64,000 nt of DNA, from assembly GCF_030209435.1 (NCBI RefSeq), contig NZ_JARVRX010000002.1, forward strand, positions 278,269-342,268. Direction: 5' to 3'. A model generated the notes under the pieces. The model saw only the letters and a program-made list of their open reading frames with translations, ran no database searches and was not told the DNA's origin. Positions 29,278-37,653 of the stretch are shown one piece after another (the first letter of the stretch is position 1; the number at the start of each line of letters is the position of its first letter). The stretch comes from Mycolicibacterium sp. lyk4-40-TYG-92 (GTDB lineage Bacteria; Actinomycetota; Actinomycetes; Mycobacteriales; Mycobacteriaceae). The position numbers were made by a program, and so were the translations under genes.

Positions 29278-30135
29278 TCAGTGCTCGTCGTTGCTGGGAG
29301 GTGCCGATGCGCGTACGCGATCCTCATAGGCACGTCGTGCGGTCGCGTCGAAATCCAGGAACGTCTTGTCATTACCCATAACTTTGTTAATGAACCGGCG
29401 CACTCGGGTGCCCAACAGCGCGATGATTGGGCCCAGGAATCGCAGATGCGCCGGCACGGAGCGCTGCGGCAGACGCTTTTCGAGAACTTTGACGACCGCA
29501 CCGGCAACGGCCGTGGGTGTGACCAGACCCTGAGCTGCGCTGGGCGTTGTGCCGGCGATCAGGTCGGTGCGAGTGAAGGTAGGAAGCACCATTGACACGG
29601 AGACGCCACGGGGGGCGTATTCGTCGGCCAGCGCAGTGGAGAACCCTACGACGGCGAACTTACTGCCGGCGTACACGGCTTGACCGGGGACGGCGACGAG
29701 GCCGGCCATCGAGGCAATGTTGACGATATGGCCCGCCCGTCGCGCCACCATTTCGGGCAGGATCAGCTGACATCCATGGATGACGCCACCGAAATTGACT
29801 TCGATAGCCGAGCGGATGGACTCCTGTGACTGATCGATGAAAGCGCCGATCGGCATCACTCCGGCGTTATTGATGAGGATGTCGATGCGACCCTGCCCGT
29901 CAGCGCGTGCCAAATCGAGGAAGGAAGCAAACGAAGTTCGATCGGTGACATCGACGTGATGACCGCTGGCAGGACCACGTGCCTTCAGCCGCACAACGGC
30001 TTTCGCCAGTTCCTCGGGGTCGCGGTCTCCGATGATCACGCGCGCGCCACGGTCCAGCAACGCTGCTGCGGTGGCCTCACCGATTCCGCGCGCGGCCCCA
30101 GTGATGACAACGGTCTTTCCGGTGATGTTGTTCAC
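29278..30135 (-). CDS. Short-chain dehydrogenase/reductase
   Basis: The 285-aa SDR has the cofactor motif TGAARGIGEA, NNAGVMPIG, the catalytic Ser in NIASMAG and YAGSKFAV. The C-terminal part (KTFLDFDATARRAYEDRV) is typical of mycobacterial SDRs that accompany P450s. It is the last gene of a P450-ALDH-ferredoxin-SDR operon, starting 3 bp after the ferredoxin stop. It probably oxidises the alcohol made by the P450, with the ALDH taking the aldehyde onwards. Confidence 0.92.
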   Translation of the reverse strand: MNNITGKTVVITGAARGIGEATAAALLDRGARVIIGDRDPEELAKAVVRLKARGPASGHHVDVTDRTSFASFLDLARADGQGRIDILINNAGVMPIGAFIDQSQESIRSAIEVNFGGVIHGCQLILPEMVARRAGHIVNIASMAGLVAVPGQAVYAGSKFAVVGFSTALADEYAPRGVSVSMVLPTFTRTDLIAGTTPSAAQGLVTPTAVAGAVVKVLEKRLPQRSVPAHLRFLGPIIALLGTRVRRFINKVMGNDKTFLDFDATARRAYEDRVRASAPPSNDEH

Positions 30136-30138
30136 GGC

Positions 30139-30327
30139 CTAGTTCTCCAGTCTCAGAGCCGACGTCGGACAGTTCATGACAGCTTCCTCGACTACGGCCG
30201 CGTTAGCGGCTGTGACGGTGCCCACTACGTGAGTTTGAGCGTCGTCTCCGATCTGGAAGATGTCGGCAGCGGTCAACTCGCACAAACCCATTCCTGAGCA
30301 GCGTGAGCGATCAACGGATACCTGCAT
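30139..30327 (-). CDS. Single-cluster [3Fe-4S]-type ferredoxin
   Basis: A 62-aa ferredoxin starting at ATG 30327 with AGAAAGGA upstream. Its cysteine pattern is CSGMGLC near the N-terminus and CPTSAL near the C-terminus, with a non-Cys residue in the middle of the first motif, as in [3Fe-4S] ferredoxins that deliver electrons to mycobacterial P450s. It lies between the ALDH (16 bp) and the SDR (3 bp) in the P450 operon, so the P450 at 31780-33063 is the expected partner. No ferredoxin reductase is in this operon. Confidence 0.92.
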   Translation of the reverse strand: MQVSVDRSRCSGMGLCELTAADIFQIGDDAQTHVVGTVTAANAAVVEEAVMNCPTSALRLEN

Positions 30328-30343
30328 GAAGCGATCCTTTCTT

Positions 30344-31750
30344 CTAGAAGAGCCGGCGCATGATCGCCAGCGCCCGATCGGTGTAGGGCGGATACACCAG
30401 TCGTAGATCAGGCCAAGTCGACTTGACCAGGACCGCGCGCTGATGGCTGAGGGCTTCGAAGCCCCACCGGCCGTGATAAGCGCCCATCCCGCTGGCACCG
30501 ACGCCGCCGAAGGGCAGCTGTGGGACCATGCAGTGCATGGCCAGATGATTGACCACCGCACCGCCGGAAGGCACCCGGTCGATGACATCGCAGGCCCAAG
30601 CCCGTGAGGCGCTGAAAACATACAGTGCCAGCGGTTTTGGCTTGCTGTTGATTAACTCCACTGCTGCGTCGATGGATTCGTAACGGACAACAGGAAGGAT
30701 TGGACCGAAAATCTCTTCGGCCATCACCCGGTCGTCATTTCCCGGATCGGCAATAACCGTGGGCTCGATCAACAACGCGTCCCGGTCGAATTGGCCGCCG
30801 CTGACCACTCTGCCGGTGGTGCCGGCGATGAGCGTTGCCAAGCGATCGAACTGGCGCTCGTTGACGATCCGAAGGCGCGAATCAGCTTCCTTCGATCGGA
30901 ATTCGGCCACCGAGGCACAGATTTTCGTGACCAGCACGTCGGCCACCGACGCGTCAACAAGCACGTAGTCGGGGGCGATGCACGTCTGGCCCGAATTGAC
31001 CAGTTTAAGCCAGGCGATTCTGCGCGCGGCCACATCCAGGTCGGCATCTGCGGCTACCACGACCGGGCTCTTGCCGCCCAACTCCAGCAGCACCGGGGTG
31101 AGTGTGGGGGCCGCGGCCGCCATGATCTTGCGGCCGATGTCCGTGCCGCCGGTGAAGACGATATGGTTGACGCCTTCACTGATCAGATGCTGGGTGACGA
31201 GCGCATCTCCCTCGACCACCCGGACCGCACGAGGATCGAGATAACGCGGTACCAGGCTAGCTAGCAGCGCCGCGGTGGCAGGTACTACTTCCGAAGGTTT
31301 GAGTACTACCGCGTTACCTGCCGCGACGGCAGCGACCAGTGGGCCCAACGTCAGATAAACGGGGTAGTTCCACGGACCGATCACTAGCACGACACCGAGC
31401 GGATCATGCTGAATCCATGCGCGCCCCGGTAGTTGCGCTAGCGGCAGAGTGGTTCGCCGCTTCCGCATCCAGCTGCGCAAATGCTTGCGGGCGTATATGG
31501 CCTCTGCTTTCGTCGCCGCGATGTCTCCCAACCAAGCTTCGGTAGCGTTACGCCCGAGGTCGGTAGCTAGCGCAGCGGCAATCGCTGGTTCTTGCTCGGA
31601 GAGCAGAGCGATGATCCCGTCGAGCTGGGCTAGTCGCCACGACAATTCGGTTGTTGCGCCAGACTTGAAGACAGCCCGCAGTTCGGCCACTACCGAATCG
31701 CTGGCCGCGGACGCGCCGGCGGATACATGTGTGGAGGATGACGTCGGCAT
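30344..31750 (-). CDS. Aldehyde dehydrogenase (class 3-like)
   Basis: The 468-aa enzyme has GPWNYP, FTGGTDIG, the general base Glu in LELGGKSP and the catalytic Cys in NSGQTCIAPDY. The short N-terminus and C-terminal hydrophobic/basic end (YPPYTDRALAIMRRLF) resemble class 3 or fatty aldehyde dehydrogenases. It is a close paralogue of the ALDH at 52832-54217, with long identical stretches around the active site. It lies 29 bp after the P450 stop. Its role would be oxidation of the aldehyde derived from the P450 product to an acid. Confidence 0.95.
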   Translation of the reverse strand: MPTSSSTHVSAGASAASDSVVAELRAVFKSGATTELSWRLAQLDGIIALLSEQEPAIAAALATDLGRNATEAWLGDIAATKAEAIYARKHLRSWMRKRRTTLPLAQLPGRAWIQHDPLGVVLVIGPWNYPVYLTLGPLVAAVAAGNAVVLKPSEVVPATAALLASLVPRYLDPRAVRVVEGDALVTQHLISEGVNHIVFTGGTDIGRKIMAAAAPTLTPVLLELGGKSPVVVAADADLDVAARRIAWLKLVNSGQTCIAPDYVLVDASVADVLVTKICASVAEFRSKEADSRLRIVNERQFDRLATLIAGTTGRVVSGGQFDRDALLIEPTVIADPGNDDRVMAEEIFGPILPVVRYESIDAAVELINSKPKPLALYVFSASRAWACDVIDRVPSGGAVVNHLAMHCMVPQLPFGGVGASGMGAYHGRWGFEALSHQRAVLVKSTWPDLRLVYPPYTDRALAIMRRLF

Positions 31751-31779
31751 CGGGCTCCTAAAGTGAACGCGCGGCCGCG

Positions 31780-33063
31780 CTATGGCCGGGACTCGGGCGT
31801 GAAACGCACCATCTGGTGCTTGATCCCATTGATGAAATTGCTTGTGAGGTAATCGGGTTCGCCTATTGTCTCGATGTCAGGCAGGCGCCCGAACAGTTCG
31901 CTGAAGATCGCTTTGAGCTGAAGCTTCGCCACGTGACTGCCCAAGCAGTAATGCGGGCCGCGCCCTCCAAAACCGATGTGTTGATTGGGTTTACGGCTCA
32001 GGTCAAATCGGTAAGGGTCGTCGAACCACTGATCGTCGCGGTTGCCGGAGTTATAGAACATCACCACTTTGTCGCCGGGCTCGATGCTCTCTCCGCCCAG
32101 CTCGAATGGCTGGACCGCGGTGCGGCGGAACGTCATCACCGGCGTGGCCCAGCGGATGAATTCCTCGATGGCGTAGTCGATTCGCCCGTCGAAGTCCTCC
32201 ATCAGGTAGGCGCGCTGGTCAGGATGCTTCGTCAACGCCAGGATCGAATGCGTCGTGGTTTGTTTTGTGGTGTCGTTACCCGCCACACACAACAAAACAA
32301 AGAAAGACCGGATTTCCTCGTCTGTTAGACGGTGACCGTCGACCTCTGCCTGTACCAACGCAGAGATGAGGTCTTCGCGTGGTCTTCTGCGGCGGACGTC
32401 AATGAGCTCCTGGCACCGAGCGTGGAGCGTGGAGATACCGGTAAACATGGTCGTGAGCGCGTCCGTTGCCTCGCTGCTGTCATCCCAGGCCGCCATTGCT
32501 GCGGCGGCGTCGGTAACTTCCTCGCGCTGCTCATCTGGAATGCCGATCATCTCCGATACAGTCCACATGGGCAGCCGCGTCGAGACGGCATGGACAAACT
32601 CGACATCCTGGTCTAGCTGAGCAATGTCATCGACGATTTGCCGGGCTTGGCTGTAAATCTGATCGCGGATCGCGGCAATACGGCGTGGAGTGAACACAGA
32701 GCTCACGACCCGGCGCACTTTGCCGTGGCGCGGTTCATCCATCGACAGGATTGACGACGCGGCTTCGAGTACCTCGTTGGGCATGTCCTCGAACGTCACC
32801 CCGCCGCTAGCGGAGGAGAACACCGCGGCATTGCGGCTCACGGTCACGATGTCTTCGAGCCGGGTCACCGCCCAGTAACCCGGAGGTGATGACTGTCCCA
32901 TCAGATCCATCATCGGGCTGCGGATGGGACGCTGCCAGCTCACCGGTCGATCACGACGCAGTTCGGCGAAAAGCTGCTCACGCTCCTCGCTCGGCCCCGA
33001 CCACAACAGAGGAGCCGACAGGTCGATGGCGTCGTGTTCACGCTCGGTGGCGGTCCCGGTCAT
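31780..33063 (-). CDS. Cytochrome P450 (first gene of P450-ALDH-ferredoxin-SDR operon)
   Basis: The 427-aa P450 has the I-helix motif AGNDTTKQTTTH, the ExxR in EEFIRW and the haem loop FGGRGPHYCLG. The AGNDTT form and overall look suggest the CYP124/125/142-like mycobacterial group acting on lipids or sterol side chains, but this cannot be fixed by eye. ATG 33063 is used because AGGGAGAACAG precedes it; the upstream ATG 33111 lacks support. The promoter carries the most perfect copy of the operator 66 bp upstream (33129-33148). Confidence 0.94.
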   Translation of the reverse strand: MTGTATEREHDAIDLSAPLLWSGPSEEREQLFAELRRDRPVSWQRPIRSPMMDLMGQSSPPGYWAVTRLEDIVTVSRNAAVFSSASGGVTFEDMPNEVLEAASSILSMDEPRHGKVRRVVSSVFTPRRIAAIRDQIYSQARQIVDDIAQLDQDVEFVHAVSTRLPMWTVSEMIGIPDEQREEVTDAAAAMAAWDDSSEATDALTTMFTGISTLHARCQELIDVRRRRPREDLISALVQAEVDGHRLTDEEIRSFFVLLCVAGNDTTKQTTTHSILALTKHPDQRAYLMEDFDGRIDYAIEEFIRWATPVMTFRRTAVQPFELGGESIEPGDKVVMFYNSGNRDDQWFDDPYRFDLSRKPNQHIGFGGRGPHYCLGSHVAKLQLKAIFSELFGRLPDIETIGEPDYLTSNFINGIKHQMVRFTPESRP

Positions 33064-33123
33064 TCTGTTCTCCCTTCGGGTGTGGCTGGCATCCAGCAGC
33101 AGTTGCCGCATGACCTAGGTCAC

Positions 33124-33151
33124 ATATTAACATAATGGAATTTATGTTCAA
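33124..33151 (-). promoter_or_regulatory. Promoter of the P450 operon
   Basis: On the minus strand TTGAAC (33151-33146) and TAATAT (33129-33124) are separated by 16 bp. The operator occupies the spacer and the first base of the -10 box, so a bound repressor would block polymerase. Confidence 0.55.
33129..33148. promoter_or_regulatory. Perfect operator AACATAA-N6-TTATGTT
   Basis: Both 7-bp arms are perfect inverted repeats around TGGAAT. This is the reference copy of the family seen also at 19673, 26172, 33393 and 52675. Its size and symmetry fit a TetR-type dimer. Confidence 0.72.
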
Positions 33152-33392
33152 GTGTCGCGATCAGGACTGTGGCCGCGCGGATCGGTTGCGACACTGCTTG
33201 TTGTATGCGCGATTTCAATGCGCGATGGTCGAATCCGCTCACCGTACACGCAGCCTGAATCGGAACCTGGCGTAAGCCGGATTATTTTGCGCTAGCGCGC
33301 CTGCCGAGCGGGATGGGGAGCCGTGGCGGGAGGCCAGAAGCCGCTGGTTACACAGGTGGACTTCGCCTCAGGTATCCGCGCATGCCGTTCCG

Positions 33393-33412
33393 ATCGTAAT
33401 TGGGATTATGTT
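33393..33412 (+). promoter_or_regulatory. Operator ATCGTAA-N6-TTATGTT
   Basis: The right arm is identical to the consensus and the left arm matches at 5 of 7; the spacer is TTGGGA. It lies 279 bp before the MDMPI-like gene and 264 bp from the P450 operator. Confidence 0.5.
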
Positions 33413-33547
33413 ATGGTACCTTTCGCTATGAGCTGGAACACATCATCGATGCACTGTGACCCAGCCTTGACGCCCGCGATAAATAAGGTCGGCCAGGGCT
33501 TTTCCCGAGTTAGCGAGCAGATGAGACGCGATGAGGATGAAGCTGGA

Positions 33548-33567
33548 TGCATAGTTATGTTTATGAA
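33548..33567 (+). promoter_or_regulatory. Weak operator-like site TGCATAG-N6-TTATGAA
   Basis: Arms match the consensus at 4 and 5 of 7 positions. It is listed mainly because its 155-bp distance from the site at 33393 equals that between 19673 and 19828. Confidence 0.25.
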
Positions 33568-33690
33568 AAGCGAGATGCCGGACAGCGCGCTGCGGTCAGT
33601 TGGCGACCAAGGCCACGTCGGTGAGGCCTTTGATGGGCACGCTCGCCGCCGTGGGTGGACGATGGCCGATGGCGTGGTGAACGACTCCTG

Positions 33691-34473
33691 ATGCTCCCTG
33701 AAATGGCTGCCGCGCTACGTCGCGAACGAGCAACGATGCTGAGGTTCTGCGGATCACTGAGCGCCGCTGAATGGGCAGCGCCAAGCGCCGCACCGGGATG
33801 GCGGATTCAAGACGTTGTCGCGCACATCGGCTCTGGGTGCCGGGCGATGTTCTCTCCATCGATGCTAACGCTGCTGCGCAGCAACAATATTGAGCGTACC
33901 AACGACTTGTTGGTCGGCCGCCGCTGTGATTGGACTACTCCGCGCGTCCGCGCTGAATACGCACGGTGGAGCGGTGCTGCGCTGGGGGTCGCCGCGGCAA
34001 TCGAAACTACCCCGCTGGCTGGTATCCCGGTGCCCCTGGCCGAGCTGGGCCGATTCCGGCTGGGCCTGATCCTGTGTGGTGCGATGACTTTTGATCACCA
34101 TACGCACCTGCGTTTCGACATGGCGCCCGCGCTCAACCGTCCGGCTCCCCCAACGGACGGTCGACGGATGTCGTTGGTGCTGCAATGGATGTTCGCTGTC
34201 CTTGGCAACCAGTGGCGCATGGCACCACCCGCCAATTTCACTCGGCCACTGAGAATTTCTCTCCGAGGTCCTGGCGCCAGCGAGTGGATCCTCGATTCAC
34301 CCGGAGGAGTCCGTTCCGACTCAGGCGGGCCAGCCGACACCACGGTGTTTGCCTGCGCGACAGAGTTTCCCGAGTGGGCGACCCAGCGCGCCAACTGGCG
34401 TTCGCGTGATGTGAGCATCGTTGGTGACCAGGCGTACGCCGAACACCTTCTCGACCAGATCAACGTGGTGTGA
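33691..34473 (+). CDS. Maleylpyruvate isomerase-family (MDMPI/DinB-like) protein
   Basis: The 260-aa protein starts ATG 33691. The N-terminal four-helix bundle (RRERATMLRFCGSLSAAEWAAPSAAPGWRIQDVVAHIGSG) is the MDMPI_N/DinB-like fold of mycothiol-dependent enzymes; the metal-binding His of VAHIG is present, as is a His pair in DHHTHLRF. The C-terminal half is the sterol-carrier-like domain of the family. The reaction is unknown; mycothiol-linked isomerase or transferase chemistry is possible. It ends 1 bp before the GMC oxidoreductase start, so both are cotranscribed. Confidence 0.78.
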   Translation: MLPEMAAALRRERATMLRFCGSLSAAEWAAPSAAPGWRIQDVVAHIGSGCRAMFSPSMLTLLRSNNIERTNDLLVGRRCDWTTPRVRAEYARWSGAALGVAAAIETTPLAGIPVPLAELGRFRLGLILCGAMTFDHHTHLRFDMAPALNRPAPPTDGRRMSLVLQWMFAVLGNQWRMAPPANFTRPLRISLRGPGASEWILDSPGGVRSDSGGPADTTVFACATEFPEWATQRANWRSRDVSIVGDQAYAEHLLDQINVV

Positions 34474-34474
34474 C

Positions 34475-36043
34475 GTGACCGATTCTGAGTATGACTACAT
34501 CGTCGTCGGCGCCGGTTCGGCGGGGTGCGCGGTGGCTGAACGTCTGTCCGCCGACCCGACGGAGTCGGTGCTTTTGATCGAAGCCGGGCGAGGTGACCGG
34601 CATCTGTCGGTGCGTGCGCCGCTGGGCTATAGCGGACAATTCGGCAAGGCAACGGACTGGGCGTTTGAAACTGAACCCGAACCCCATTGTGCGCAGCGAC
34701 GGATTCCACAACCACGTGGGAAAGTCCTCGGCGGCACAAGCGCCATGAACGCCATGGTCTGGGTACGGGGTAGCAGCCATGACTACGACAGCTGGAACGT
34801 GCCCGGTTGGTCCTGGGCGGATGTGGAACCCGTCTTTCGCAGAATCGAGAACGACGGACATAGCGGCACAGGGCCGATGTATGTCACGCGCGTGGCCCAA
34901 CCCACCGACGAGGCAACGCGATTCGTGGCTGCCGCCCGCAATGCGGGCGAAGCGGCCAACGATGACATCAGCGGCCCGCAACTCGATGGTGCCGCGCTAT
35001 CGCCCGTCACCATATGGCGAGGTCAACGCTGGAGCACCGCCCGTGCCTATCTCGATTCAGCCAGCCGGCGGCGCAATTTGACTGTTGCCACCGGATCGAC
35101 CGTGCACCAGGTCGTAATCGAGCGCGGGAATGCCGTCGGTGTGCGGTTCGGGCACCGCCGCCAACTGCGCCAGGTCCGTGCCCGACGCGAAATCATCCTG
35201 TGTGCCGGCGCATTCGGAACGCCGCAGCTGTTGCAGCTGTCAGGTATCGGGCCCGCCGATCATCTGCGCCGCGTTGGGATCCTCCCCATCGTGGACAGCC
35301 CGAACGTCGGCGCCAATCTGACCGACCACCCTGCTACGTACATGAACTGGGAACTTATGCCCGGTCGCGTCGGATTATCCGACGCAGGACATCCCAGATG
35401 GGCCTTGCGATGGCTATTGCGGCGCAACGGAAAACTTGCCAGCAACTTCATGGAGGCGCTGGCGCACATTCGCACCACGGACACTTTGACCGCGCCGGAT
35501 TTTCAACTGATCTGCGGACCCGCATACATCTGGGACTTTGCACGCGCGGCGTACCCACGCCCTGCGATGGCCGTCATTCAATCGTATTGGACGCCACAGA
35601 GCACCGGCTCGGTGCAGATCCGCTCGGCCGATCCCACCGAGGCTCCCAGGATTCGGCTCAATCAAATGCAGGCCGGTAGCGACGTCAAGGCATTCATCCG
35701 CGCGATACGGAGAACCCGAGAAATCGTTGCCGCCGAGCCGTTGGCATCGATTCTAGGCAAGGAAATTCATCCGGGACCGGCCGTCCGGTCAGACGCCGAC
35801 CTGGAACGCTGGATCCGTGAAACATCCGGCACCACAGGTCATCCCGCCTGCAGCGCCCGGATGGGTACTGATCCGGACAGTGTGCTTGATGAGCGCCTAC
35901 GGGTGCGCGGAGTGCAGCATTTGCGGGTCGCCGACGCTTCGGCCTTCCCTGCGATCCCGAGAGCCAACACGAATGCACCTGCGATCCTATTCGGCGAACG
36001 TTGCGCCCAATTTGTGAGGGAGGACGCGAACGTGACGCCCTAG
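34475..36043 (+). CDS. GMC family FAD-dependent oxidoreductase (choline dehydrogenase-like)
   Basis: The 522-aa flavoenzyme begins at GTG 34475, giving VTDSEYDYIVVGAGSAGCAVAERL with the FAD-binding motif; the longer frame upstream is the shadow of the preceding gene. GMC signatures are RGKVLGGTSAMNAMVWVRG and CAGAFGTPQLLQLSGIGP. The C-terminal catalytic His and Asn are visible in HPACSARMG and ANTNAPAILFGER. Such enzymes oxidise alcohols to aldehydes. With the nearby P450 and ALDH it could oxidise a hydroxylated lipid or terpenoid. Confidence 0.94.
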   Translation: MTDSEYDYIVVGAGSAGCAVAERLSADPTESVLLIEAGRGDRHLSVRAPLGYSGQFGKATDWAFETEPEPHCAQRRIPQPRGKVLGGTSAMNAMVWVRGSSHDYDSWNVPGWSWADVEPVFRRIENDGHSGTGPMYVTRVAQPTDEATRFVAAARNAGEAANDDISGPQLDGAALSPVTIWRGQRWSTARAYLDSASRRRNLTVATGSTVHQVVIERGNAVGVRFGHRRQLRQVRARREIILCAGAFGTPQLLQLSGIGPADHLRRVGILPIVDSPNVGANLTDHPATYMNWELMPGRVGLSDAGHPRWALRWLLRRNGKLASNFMEALAHIRTTDTLTAPDFQLICGPAYIWDFARAAYPRPAMAVIQSYWTPQSTGSVQIRSADPTEAPRIRLNQMQAGSDVKAFIRAIRRTREIVAAEPLASILGKEIHPGPAVRSDADLERWIRETSGTTGHPACSARMGTDPDSVLDERLRVRGVQHLRVADASAFPAIPRANTNAPAILFGERCAQFVREDANVTP

Positions 36044-36186
36044 CAACAGCTTGGCCATAGCGCAGCGCCTCAGCGGCAACTGATGTCGGCACGCATAGCA
36101 ACCTATGAGTTAGCCGACCGGTGGAGTGCGGTCTTCGAAAAACAAGCAATGAATATGAAATACGCCAGTGGAGGAAGGAAGCCCTT

Positions 36187-37653
36187 ATGCGCCAACTTAG
36201 TTCGTTGGACGCCCAGTTCCTCGCAGTCGAGGACGGAAGGACGCACGGCCATGTTATCGGGGTGGGTGTCTACGATCCCGCGACTGCACCTGATGGCCGA
36301 CTCACCGTCGAAACGGTACGTGAGCTGGTCGCCGCGCGAATCCACCTACTTGCACCTTTACGCTCGAAGCTGATTGAGGTCCCGTTCGGCATCGACTACC
36401 CCTACTGGGTCGAGGATCCCGCCTTTGAGCTCGACTGGCACATTCGGGAGGCGCCCGACCTCCAGGGTGGTGACCATCGGGACCTGGCGCGGCTGACCGA
36501 ACGCATTGCTGCACAACCGCTCGATCGAGCGCGGCCCCTGTGGCAAATCCATGTGGCCCAAGGCTTTCAGGACGGCAAAGTCGTTGTGTTGACCAAGTTG
36601 CATCACGCTGCGATCGACGGGGTGTCCGGCGAGCAGCTCATCGCCACACTGCTTGACACTGAACAACAACAATCCGGTCCGTCTAAGCCATTTCGGCACA
36701 CAGACATTCCTCCCATGCCCACGTCAGCGGAGATGCTCGCGCGGGGCGTGATTGGCAGCGTGATACATCCGCTTCGCACTCTGCGCAGCCTTCCTCGCGC
36801 TGTACCGCACCTCGATGTCGTCCCCAACGTCAACACGTTGCCTGGTACCACTACTGCGGCCCAGATGGTGCGGCGAATCCGACGTGCGATGAGCACAGAC
36901 ACGGACGGCGCGGTGCTGCGGCAGCCAGGGGTCCGCGCCCCACGCACCCGCTTCAATCGACGCATCGAAGAAGGCCGCAGCGTGGCGTTCACCAGCGTGT
37001 CATTGACTGCGATCAAAGAGATCAAGAGCGCCTTCGGTGTGACGGTCAACGACGTCGTGATGGCCGTGGTGTCTGGCGCCCTGCGCAGTTGGCTCGCCGA
37101 GCGAGACGAATTGCCCGACCGTCCCATGGTGTCTACGGTTCCCATCTCAGTGCGTGCACCCGATGACGGCAACAATTTCGGCAACAGAATCGGCATGTTG
37201 TACGCCACGCTTCCCACGCATCTGTCCGACCCGCGCAGCCGACTGGAATTCGTACACGCCGAAATGGACCGCGCCAAACGCCGCCACGCTGCCGTGCCTG
37301 CGACGCTGCTGCAAGATGCCAACCACCTCATCCCGCCGGCGCTATTCGGCCGCGCCGCACGAGCATCGATGGCCCTAGGTACTCAAGCAGGCATGGCTGT
37401 TGGACCCAACCTTCTGGTCTCGAACATTCCTGGATCGCCGGTGCCTCTCAACATGGCAGGCGCCCGTCTCGAAGCCCAGTACCCCGTCTCCGCCATCTTC
37501 CACAACCTCGCGCTGAACATCACTGTGCTGAGCTACTTGGACCACATGGACTGGGGCATCGTCGGTGCCCACGACGAGGACACGTGGTCGCTTCTGGCAT
37601 CCATCGAAGCCGAAATCGACCGCTTGCATGCAGAAGCGCTGAGCACCGCATGA
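36187..37653 (+). CDS. Wax ester synthase / diacylglycerol acyltransferase (WS/DGAT)
   Basis: The 488-aa enzyme joins acyl-CoA to a fatty alcohol or diacylglycerol. The catalytic motif HHAAIDG lies at residues 139-145, and the family motifs PLW (RPLWQIHVAQG), NDVVMAVVSGALR and the C-terminal SNIPGSPVPLNMAGARLEAQYPV are all present. ATG 36187 is chosen for GGAGGAAGGAAG upstream and for the MRQLSSLDAQFLAVE start common to the family. Its stop overlaps the start of a LuxR-type regulator by 4 bp, an unusual coupling. Confidence 0.95.
   Translation: MRQLSSLDAQFLAVEDGRTHGHVIGVGVYDPATAPDGRLTVETVRELVAARIHLLAPLRSKLIEVPFGIDYPYWVEDPAFELDWHIREAPDLQGGDHRDLARLTERIAAQPLDRARPLWQIHVAQGFQDGKVVVLTKLHHAAIDGVSGEQLIATLLDTEQQQSGPSKPFRHTDIPPMPTSAEMLARGVIGSVIHPLRTLRSLPRAVPHLDVVPNVNTLPGTTTAAQMVRRIRRAMSTDTDGAVLRQPGVRAPRTRFNRRIEEGRSVAFTSVSLTAIKEIKSAFGVTVNDVVMAVVSGALRSWLAERDELPDRPMVSTVPISVRAPDDGNNFGNRIGMLYATLPTHLSDPRSRLEFVHAEMDRAKRRHAAVPATLLQDANHLIPPALFGRAARASMALGTQAGMAVGPNLLVSNIPGSPVPLNMAGARLEAQYPVSAIFHNLALNITVLSYLDHMDWGIVGAHDEDTWSLLASIEAEIDRLHAEALSTA

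Larger units (their letters stand above)
33064..33690. other. 627-bp divergent control region
   Basis: It separates the P450 operon (minus) from the MDMPI-GMC operon (plus). It contains the promoter and perfect operator of the P450 (33124-33151), another operator at 33393-33412 and a weak one at 33548-33567. A 122-codon frame (33323-33691) runs through the operators and has no ribosome binding site; its later part (from ATG 33429) might be a leader peptide but there is no proof. The 33393-33570 part aligns with 19673-19850. Confidence 0.55.

Noticed and set aside
33323..33691. 122-aa ORF ending at the MDMPI-like start
   Set aside because: It runs through operator sites and has no start signal or homology; only a shorter leader peptide remains conceivable.
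36094..36107. CATAG-CAAC-CTATG palindrome before the wax ester synthase
   Set aside because: Arms are only 5 bp and the spacing differs from the operator family; such repeats are expected by chance in this length.
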